Shown: positions 58,693 through 64,000 of the stretch, in pieces | Layout: every line of letters starts with the position of its first letter | Numbering within the stretch: the first letter of the stretch is position 1 | Made by a program: the position numbers and the translations under genes | Assembly (NCBI RefSeq): GCF_024666525.1 | Contig: NZ_CP088294.1 | Location: 2,542,001 to 2,606,000 of the forward strand | Direction: 5' to 3' | DNA: 64,000 bases | DNA from: Pseudomonas sp. J452 | GTDB lineage: Bacteria > Pseudomonadota > Gammaproteobacteria > Pseudomonadales > Pseudomonadaceae | The notes under the pieces: generated by a model | Databases searched by the model: none | What the model was told of the DNA's origin: nothing | Seen by the model: only the letters and a program-made list of their open reading frames with translations

Positions 58693-58722
58693 AAAAGCCG
58701 GCCTAGTGCCGGCTTTTTTCTT
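58693..58722 (+). terminator. Terminator after DUF1329 gene
   Basis: AAAGCCGGC and GCCGGCTTT form the stem around CTAGT, followed by TTTTTC. It separates the DUF1302/1329 pair from the regulator gene. Confidence 0.85.
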
Positions 58723-58806
58723 TCCGGGGACAAAGCGGGCTTCAAATACAGAGAGCAAGGGGCTAGGCTGCGCTCATTTAACTGCCGATGAGCCGCAATC
58801 TGCCCA

Positions 58807-61545
58807 GTGACTGACCTGTCCCGCTCGCCCAGCATCGCCTGTTTGCCTGTCAACTCTGGGGAAGGGCGTTTCTTTCGTCCGCCGTTGCCAGACGGCTATG
58901 TTCTGCGTCCGCGTTTGTGCGAGCGGCTTGCCGAGGGTATGGCGGGGCGTTTGCTGCTGGTCTGTGCGCCTGCAGGCTTCGGTAAGAGTTCACTGGCCAT
59001 CGAGTTCTGCGAGCGTTTGCCGGAGCAGTGGCAGAGTCTCTGGCTTGGCCTGAGTCGGCGCGACAGCGATCCAGGACGTTTCCTGGAACGTCTATTGGAC
59101 GGCTTGCGCCAGTCGTTCCCGGCCATTGGCGAGGAAGCGCTGGGGCTGTTGAAGATGCGTCAGCGGCATCAGCCGTTTGCCTTCGAGGAGCTGCTGGATG
59201 GGCTGCTCGATGAGTTGGGCCAGCGCTTGGATCCTGCGGCCCCCCTCTTGTTGGTCCTGGACGACTACCACCTGGCCCAAGGCGCGGTGCTGGATCGTTG
59301 CCTGCAGTTTTTCCTCAATCACCTGCCTGCGGGAATGCTGCTGCTGGTCACCAGTCGCCAGCGTCCGGACTGGCATCTGGCCCGCTTGCGCCTGTCGCGG
59401 CTGTTGCTTGAGCTGCAGGAGCAGGATCTGCGTCTGACCACGGAGGAGACCCAAGAGCTGCTGGCCAGCCAAGGGGCGAGCCTCGATGGTGAGGCCTTGC
59501 ACAATCTCCTGCAGCGCAGTGAGGGTTGGGTGGCTGGGCTGCGCCTGTGGCTGCTGACGGCGGATGAAGCGGGTAGCGAAGAATCGGTGCGGGACCTGCA
59601 CGGCGCCCAGGGGCTGATTCGCGACTACTTGCTGGAAGAAGTCATTGAGCGCCAGCCTGCCGAGGTGCAGAGCTTCCTCTACGATACGGCGTGCCTGGAG
59701 CGTTTCTGCGTCGAACTGTGCGATGCGGTGCGTGAGAGCCATGACAGCGCGGCGATCCTGCAACACTTGCAGGCCAACCAGATATTTCTGGTGCCGCTGG
59801 ATGAGCACGGGCGCTGGTTCCGCTATCACCACCTGTTTTCCGACTTGCTGCGCGCCAGTCCGGCGCTAGGACTGACCCTGCCGTTGTCGAGCCTGCACTT
59901 GCGCGCCTGCCGCTGGTTCAGTGGGCAAGGCGTGCTTGATGAGGCGGTGGAGCAGGCCTTGCGCGCCGGTCAGCCGGATGTAGCAGCCAACCTGGTGCAG
60001 AATTTCTCCGAAGAACATCTGCTGGCCGAGCAAAATGTGGCCATGCTGCTGCGCTGGAAGATGGATTTGCCCGATAGCCTGCTGGGTAGCACGCCACGCT
60101 TGATTGTGTTGTATAGCTGGGCTCTGGCCCTGGCCTGTCAGTTGGATGCGGCGGAAGACTTGGCCAGCCAGCTTGTGCGTTTCCTGCCCGCCCCCTCAGC
60201 GGTGGAGCAACAATCGCTGCTGGCCCAATGGCTGGCCGTAAGTGGCGTGATTGCCCGTGGCCGTGGCGATAGCGCACGAGCCGAGGAATATTGCACGGCG
60301 GCCTTGGCGACCCTGCCGGTACAACGCTTCGGGCCGCGGCTTTTGTGCCTGTCGACACTGGCCAACCTGGCGGTGGTCAGCGGTGATCTGTGGCGCGCCC
60401 GCGGTCTCAATCGAGAGGCCCTGGAGTTGGCTCAGCGCCAGGGTAATCCGTTGTTCGAGGCCTTCTGTCACTACGATCGTGGCAGGGTGCTGCAGGCGCG
60501 TGGCGAAGTGACCCGTGCGCTCGAAGAGGTGCGCCACGGTCTGCAATGTCTGCGCGAGTTACCCGCGCAGCGTTTGTATGCCGTGCGGGCGCGACTGACC
60601 TTGTACGAGGGCTTCCTGCTGGCATTGCGTCTGCAACCCGATGAGGCGAAGAGTCGCCTGCTGGCCGGCGTTGCCGAAGCCCGTGGTTGTCGGGATATCA
60701 GCCTGCTGATCGGATATTGCATTCTGGCCAGCCAAGAGGGGCGTTCTGGACGTTTTGCCGAGGCCTTTGCCTATCTGGCCGAGGCCGAGCGGCTGATGCA
60801 TGTCTGGGATGTTCCGCCGGTTTACTACCTGGCAATGATCACCCTGAGCAAGTGTGAGTTGTGGTTGACCCAGGGGCAGGTCGAGTTGGCCAATGCCTGG
60901 TTGGTGCGTCTGGCGGATACCTACAGTGGCGAGCAGGCGGCGACGGCGCCGGAGTTTCATCCACAGCTGTCCCTGCACATTGAAATCCACCGTGCTGCAC
61001 TGGAGCGTCGTCAGGGCCAGGTGGAGGCTGCCGAGCGCCGTCTGCGGGCTCTGGTGATAAGGGCGCAGAGCTGCGGCGGGCAGTTGCTCGGCACTTTCGC
61101 CCATGTCCAGTTGACCTTGCTGTTGTGCTCCACCGGTCGTGAACGGGAAGCCCAGCAGCAACTGCTGAGTTGCCTGGAGGCTGCTGCCGGTGGCTGCCTG
61201 TTACCCTTCCACGAATTGCTTGCCCATCAGCCGGACTGGCTGCGCGAGCAGTTGCAGACCGCGCCGAACACCGTCCTGACCGAGGCCTTGCAACTGCATT
61301 TGCCGGAGAGTGCGGAAGTGGGGCAGAACTTCGCTTCTCTGGGCGCGGCGGAGAGCCTGAGTACCCGCGAGCTGGCGGTTCTGCGCCTGATTGCGCTGGG
61401 TTGCTCGAATCAGGAAATCAGCGAGCGTCTGTTCATCTCGCTGCATACCGTGAAGACCCATGCCCGCCACATCAACAGCAAGCTGGGGGTGGAGCGGCGC
61501 ACCCAGGCCGTGGCGCGGGCCAAGAGCCTAGGGCTGTTGCGTTAG
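58807..61545 (+). CDS. MalT-like ATP-binding transcriptional regulator with LuxR-type HTH
   Basis: A 912-residue STAND-family activator. The Walker A loop is CAPAGFGKSSLA (53-64), a Walker B-like LLLVLDDYHLA lies near 145, a long helical TPR-like region fills about 330-820, and a LuxR-type helix-turn-helix ends the protein (LSTRELAVLRLIALGCSNQE, then ISERLFISLHTVKTHARHIN; residues about 848-905). Such proteins (MalT, AlkS) activate catabolic operons when an inducer and ATP are bound. Its position next to DUF1302/1329 and acyl-CoA ligase genes suggests it controls them. The GTG at 58807 is the likely start but has no strong ribosome-binding site. Confidence 0.9.
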   Translation: MTDLSRSPSIACLPVNSGEGRFFRPPLPDGYVLRPRLCERLAEGMAGRLLLVCAPAGFGKSSLAIEFCERLPEQWQSLWLGLSRRDSDPGRFLERLLDGLRQSFPAIGEEALGLLKMRQRHQPFAFEELLDGLLDELGQRLDPAAPLLLVLDDYHLAQGAVLDRCLQFFLNHLPAGMLLLVTSRQRPDWHLARLRLSRLLLELQEQDLRLTTEETQELLASQGASLDGEALHNLLQRSEGWVAGLRLWLLTADEAGSEESVRDLHGAQGLIRDYLLEEVIERQPAEVQSFLYDTACLERFCVELCDAVRESHDSAAILQHLQANQIFLVPLDEHGRWFRYHHLFSDLLRASPALGLTLPLSSLHLRACRWFSGQGVLDEAVEQALRAGQPDVAANLVQNFSEEHLLAEQNVAMLLRWKMDLPDSLLGSTPRLIVLYSWALALACQLDAAEDLASQLVRFLPAPSAVEQQSLLAQWLAVSGVIARGRGDSARAEEYCTAALATLPVQRFGPRLLCLSTLANLAVVSGDLWRARGLNREALELAQRQGNPLFEAFCHYDRGRVLQARGEVTRALEEVRHGLQCLRELPAQRLYAVRARLTLYEGFLLALRLQPDEAKSRLLAGVAEARGCRDISLLIGYCILASQEGRSGRFAEAFAYLAEAERLMHVWDVPPVYYLAMITLSKCELWLTQGQVELANAWLVRLADTYSGEQAATAPEFHPQLSLHIEIHRAALERRQGQVEAAERRLRALVIRAQSCGGQLLGTFAHVQLTLLLCSTGREREAQQQLLSCLEAAAGGCLLPFHELLAHQPDWLREQLQTAPNTVLTEALQLHLPESAEVGQNFASLGAAESLSTRELAVLRLIALGCSNQEISERLFISLHTVKTHARHINSKLGVERRTQAVARAKSLGLLR

Positions 61546-61587
61546 AGGCTGTTGCCGTTTCGTTCGCGAGCGAAGCGCGAACAGACC

Positions 61588-62421
61588 CTAAGCGGTCTCG
61601 ACTACCCCGTCGAACTCGCGGCGATACTGCAGAATCACCTGCATGTTGTCGTGCTGCCAGGGGTGGAAGTCGCGCTTGTAGAAGTCCAGGTAGGTGCGCA
61701 CCAGCGGACGCAGGATGCCGCGGCTGCCCCACAACCAACCCAGCCCGTCGCGCCATACCCGCCAGTTCCACAGCAGTCCATCGCGCTTGAGCATGTGCAC
61801 CAGGCCCTTGAAGGTATCCAGGGTGAAATACAGCGTGCTGTGCAGCATGGCCCGCCGCCGCAGCCAGACGCTGCCGCAGACCTGTTGGTAGAGATCGAAG
61901 GCAACCGCCTTGTGTTCGCTTTCTTCCAGCGCATGCCAACGCCACAGTTTAGCCATGCTCGGTTCGGCTCCGGCCAGCCAATCCGGGTTCTGCAGAATGG
62001 CGTCGGCCATTATCGCGGTGAAATGCTCAACGGCCACGGTGGAAGCCAGGTGCACCTTGGGCGGCAGATGTTTGCGCACAAAGGCCAGGCGGCGCTTCAG
62101 GCGATGCTCCAGGTAGTCAAGGTCGTAGCCGCAGTGGCGCAGTGCCTCGCTGTAGCGATCATGCTCGCGGCTGTGGTGTGCCTCCTGGCCGATAAATCCA
62201 CTGATCTGCTTCTGCAGGTGCGGGTCCGTGGCCTGGTCGCGGTAGTGCCGCACCGAGTCGATGAAGAAGCGCTCGCCATCCGGAAACAGCAGCGACATGG
62301 CATCGAAGAAGTGGCTCTTGAAGGCATTGTCGCCGTGCCAGTGGCGCACCCAGGGCTGGGGCAGGGTAAAGCCGGGCTGGCGTGCCTTGATCAGCAGGTC
62401 TGGCGGTGTCGGGCTGGGCAT
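61588..62421 (-). CDS. Predicted metal-dependent hydrolase (PF10118 family)
   Basis: A 277-residue cytoplasmic protein of the Metal_hydrol family. Putative metal ligands are grouped in conserved His/Glu motifs: GQEAHHSREHDRYSE (near 75-90), VEHFTAIMADA and HALEESEHKAVAFDLYQQV (about 155-175). These resemble a di-iron carboxylate arrangement more than a classical hydrolase. Many members lie near fatty-acid or steroid breakdown genes; the reaction is unknown. It is divergent from the AraC regulator, which probably controls it, and convergent with the MalT-like regulator gene. Confidence 0.88.
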   Translation of the reverse strand: MPSPTPPDLLIKARQPGFTLPQPWVRHWHGDNAFKSHFFDAMSLLFPDGERFFIDSVRHYRDQATDPHLQKQISGFIGQEAHHSREHDRYSEALRHCGYDLDYLEHRLKRRLAFVRKHLPPKVHLASTVAVEHFTAIMADAILQNPDWLAGAEPSMAKLWRWHALEESEHKAVAFDLYQQVCGSVWLRRRAMLHSTLYFTLDTFKGLVHMLKRDGLLWNWRVWRDGLGWLWGSRGILRPLVRTYLDFYKRDFHPWQHDNMQVILQYRREFDGVVETA

Positions 62422-62543
62422 GGCGCCTCCCCTGTAATTGTTATGGTCTGCCAGGACTATGGGCTTGTGGGCTTTTGGTGGGCAAGGTTATCTTCTGCCA
62501 TTATTCGGGTCATTTCCGGCCACTGCTGATAGGCGGCAGACTG

Positions 62544-63572
62544 ATGAAGAAGCTGCTCACGCTGAACTCCGCGCTGGTCCCGCTGGCGTACGCACAGGCG
62601 TTGATCGAGCTTGCTGGGGAGTTGGGCGTGCCGCATGATCAGCTCTTGCTGGTCGCCGGCATCGGCCCGCAGGTTCTGCAGAATCCAGCTGGCCGGCTGT
62701 CTTTTCTCGACTTCCGCCAGCTCGCCAACGCCGCGTTGCTCGCGGCTGACGATCCAGCCCTGGGGCTGCTGCTAGGGCAGCGCCTGAATGCCTCGGCGCA
62801 TGGCATCCTCGGCTATGCACTGCTCTCCAGCGCCACCCTGGAGAAGGCCCTGCACTTTGCGCTCAAGTACTACCGCGTCCTCGGGCTGAGCTTCGATCTG
62901 GAGCTGATCGAACATGCCGACCGCCTGGAGTTGCGCGCCAGTGAATCGATTCCGCTCGGGGCGCTCAGCCGTTTTGCCGCAGAGGGTCTGCTTGCCAGTC
63001 TGTACAGCATCGCCCAGTTCCTTCTCGGCGAGGCACCGCAAGGCGTGGCGGTCGGTTTTGCCTATCCGGCTCCCGCCTATGCCGAACGTTATCGCGACGT
63101 CTTCGGTAGGGTAGTGGCGTTCGAGCAACCCTGGCACTGGCTGAGTCTGCCGCGGGTCTATCTGGATCGGCCGATGGCCCTGGCCAATCCGGCGACCATG
63201 CAGATGTGCGAGCAGCAATGCGAAGCCCTGTTGGCGACGCTCGATGTCCAGGATGGCCTGCTCAGCCGGGTGCGCCGTCTGCTGCTGGCCCGTCCTGGCG
63301 AGTTTCCCGATCTGGATAGCGCCGCGCGGGCTCTGCATATCAGTGGCCGTAGCTTGCGTCGTCATCTGGCGAGCTCTGGTACCAGTTACCAGCAGATCCT
63401 CGATGAGGTGCGCAAGCGTCTGGCCTTGCAGTACCTGGGCACTACCCACCTGCCGCTCTATGAAATCGCCGTCTTGCTGGGTTTCAGCGACCCCTCCAAT
63501 TTCCGCCGCGCCTTCCGCAAATGGACGGGGCGGCAGCCGAACGATTATCGTGCCGGCCCTGATCACCGATGA
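62544..63572 (+). CDS. AraC-family transcriptional regulator
   Basis: A 342-residue regulator. The N-terminal part (about 20-220) matches the Arabinose_bd-like sensor domain found in OruR/ArgR-like pseudomonad members, with LASLYSIAQFLLGEAPQGV and YRDVFGRVVAFEQP. The C-terminal double HTH has SAARALHISGRSLRRHLASSG and EIAVLLGFSDPSNFRRAFRKW. The ATG at 62544 (MKKLLTLNSALVP) is chosen over an in-frame start 46 codons upstream, which would run through a non-family leader. It is divergent from the PF10118 gene with 122 bases between. Confidence 0.92.
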   Translation: MKKLLTLNSALVPLAYAQALIELAGELGVPHDQLLLVAGIGPQVLQNPAGRLSFLDFRQLANAALLAADDPALGLLLGQRLNASAHGILGYALLSSATLEKALHFALKYYRVLGLSFDLELIEHADRLELRASESIPLGALSRFAAEGLLASLYSIAQFLLGEAPQGVAVGFAYPAPAYAERYRDVFGRVVAFEQPWHWLSLPRVYLDRPMALANPATMQMCEQQCEALLATLDVQDGLLSRVRRLLLARPGEFPDLDSAARALHISGRSLRRHLASSGTSYQQILDEVRKRLALQYLGTTHLPLYEIAVLLGFSDPSNFRRAFRKWTGRQPNDYRAGPDHR

Positions 63573-63582
63573 GGATTGCCAG

Positions 63583-64000
63583 ATGAGCACCAGCCCCCAG
63601 CCCCAGCTGATTCGTGAAACCTTCCCGGTCGGGCCTTTGCAGTGCAATTGCACCATCATCGGCGACCCGCTGACCAAGAAGGCCATCGTCGTTGATCCGG
63701 GTGGCAATCCCGAGTTGATCATGGCGCGCCTGGAGGCCCATGGCCTGCAAGTGGTGAGCATCATTCACACTCATGCCCACCTCGATCACTTCCTCGCTTC
63801 GGGGCAGATGAAGGAGAAGACTGGCGCTACCCTGCACCTGCACAAGGACGACCAGTTCCTTTGGGACAACCTGGAGATGCAGTGCCGCATGTTCGGTGTG
63901 CCCTACACCCCGGTGCCGGCGCCGGACCAGTGGCTGGCCGATGATGAGGAACTGGCCTGCGGCTGTGGTGTGGCTCTGCATACACCAGGGCATACGCCAG
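63583..64000 (+). CDS. MBL-fold metallo-hydrolase, N-terminal part (partial)
   Basis: The frame runs off the window end, leaving 139 residues. It is a metallo-beta-lactamase-fold hydrolase of the glyoxalase II type: NCTIIGDPLTKKAIVVDPGG, then the zinc motif HTHAHLDH (62-69), and LHTPGHTP at the window end, which holds the next His ligand. Start ATG at 63583 follows AGGA of the AraC gene region; the gene is ten bases after the AraC stop, so it may be co-transcribed. The exact substrate cannot be named. Confidence 0.88.
   Translation, partial: MSTSPQPQLIRETFPVGPLQCNCTIIGDPLTKKAIVVDPGGNPELIMARLEAHGLQVVSIIHTHAHLDHFLASGQMKEKTGATLHLHKDDQFLWDNLEMQCRMFGVPYTPVPAPDQWLADDEELACGCGVALHTPGHTP

Noticed and set aside
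58807..61545. AlkS, the alkane-degradation activator
   Set aside because: The domain plan is the same but no alkane hydroxylase or rubredoxin gene lies nearby, so the specific name is not supported.

Overview
The window is a GC-rich stretch of chromosome from a gammaproteobacterium, almost certainly a Pseudomonas. The gene order rpsB-tsf-pyrH-frr-uppS-cdsA-dxr-rseP-bamA-skp-lpxD-fabZ-lpxA-lpxB-rnhB-dnaE-accA-tilS-pyrG-kdsA-eno-ftsB-ispD is the classic Pseudomonas core block. An NdvB-type glucan synthase, an intracellular PL7 alginate lyase and Pseudomonas-style REP/REPIN palindromes fit the same genus. I cannot fix the species. I see no prophage, insertion sequence, CRISPR array, tRNA or rRNA gene.

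1-15,100 (left part): the end of a GldG-like ABC-transporter auxiliary gene; a cold-shock gene with a long leader; a leftward group with a conserved hypothetical gene, rlmA and dapE; ndvB; rightward tcdA, a solute-binding-protein gene and a DUF1456 gene; the leftward cysteine desulfurase pair csdA-sufE; then dapD, an ArsC/YffB-like gene, a PL7 lyase and dapC. Three DAP/lysine genes (dapE, dapD, dapC) and the CSD set (csdA, csdE/sufE, csdL/tcdA) sit close together. dapE carries a one-base frameshift near residue 329. This removes its C-terminal zinc ligand and runs the frame into rlmA.

15,100-44,500 (core block): glnD and map on the minus strand, then a run of plus-strand housekeeping genes for translation (rpsB, tsf, frr, tilS), nucleotides (pyrH, pyrG), isoprenoid/undecaprenyl and phospholipid synthesis (dxr, uppS, cdsA, ispD), outer-membrane assembly (rseP, bamA, skp), lipid A and KDO (lpxD, lpxA, lpxB, fabZ, kdsA), replication (dnaE, rnhB), fatty acids (accA), glycolysis (eno) and division (ftsB). 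Many junctions overlap (ATGA, TGATG or GTGA), and hairpin terminators or attenuators lie after rpsB, tsf, rnhB, accA and eno.

44,500-64,000 (accessory part): a dCache chemoreceptor, an M48 lipoprotein protease, a SnoaL-like protein, a GDT1-family Mn exporter behind a yybP-ykoY manganese riboswitch, rsmC, a hydroxypyruvate/glycerate dehydrogenase, a LysE exporter, a thiolase, a fatty-acyl-CoA ligase, a DUF1302/DUF1329 envelope pair preceded by a sigma-54-like promoter, a MalT-like LuxR regulator, a predicted metal-dependent hydrolase, an AraC regulator and the start of an MBL-fold hydrolase. The acyl-CoA ligase, thiolase, DUF1302/DUF1329 pair and large regulator look like an uncharacterised system for taking up and activating a hydrophobic substrate. 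At least three classes of dispersed palindromic repeat occupy the intergenic spaces.
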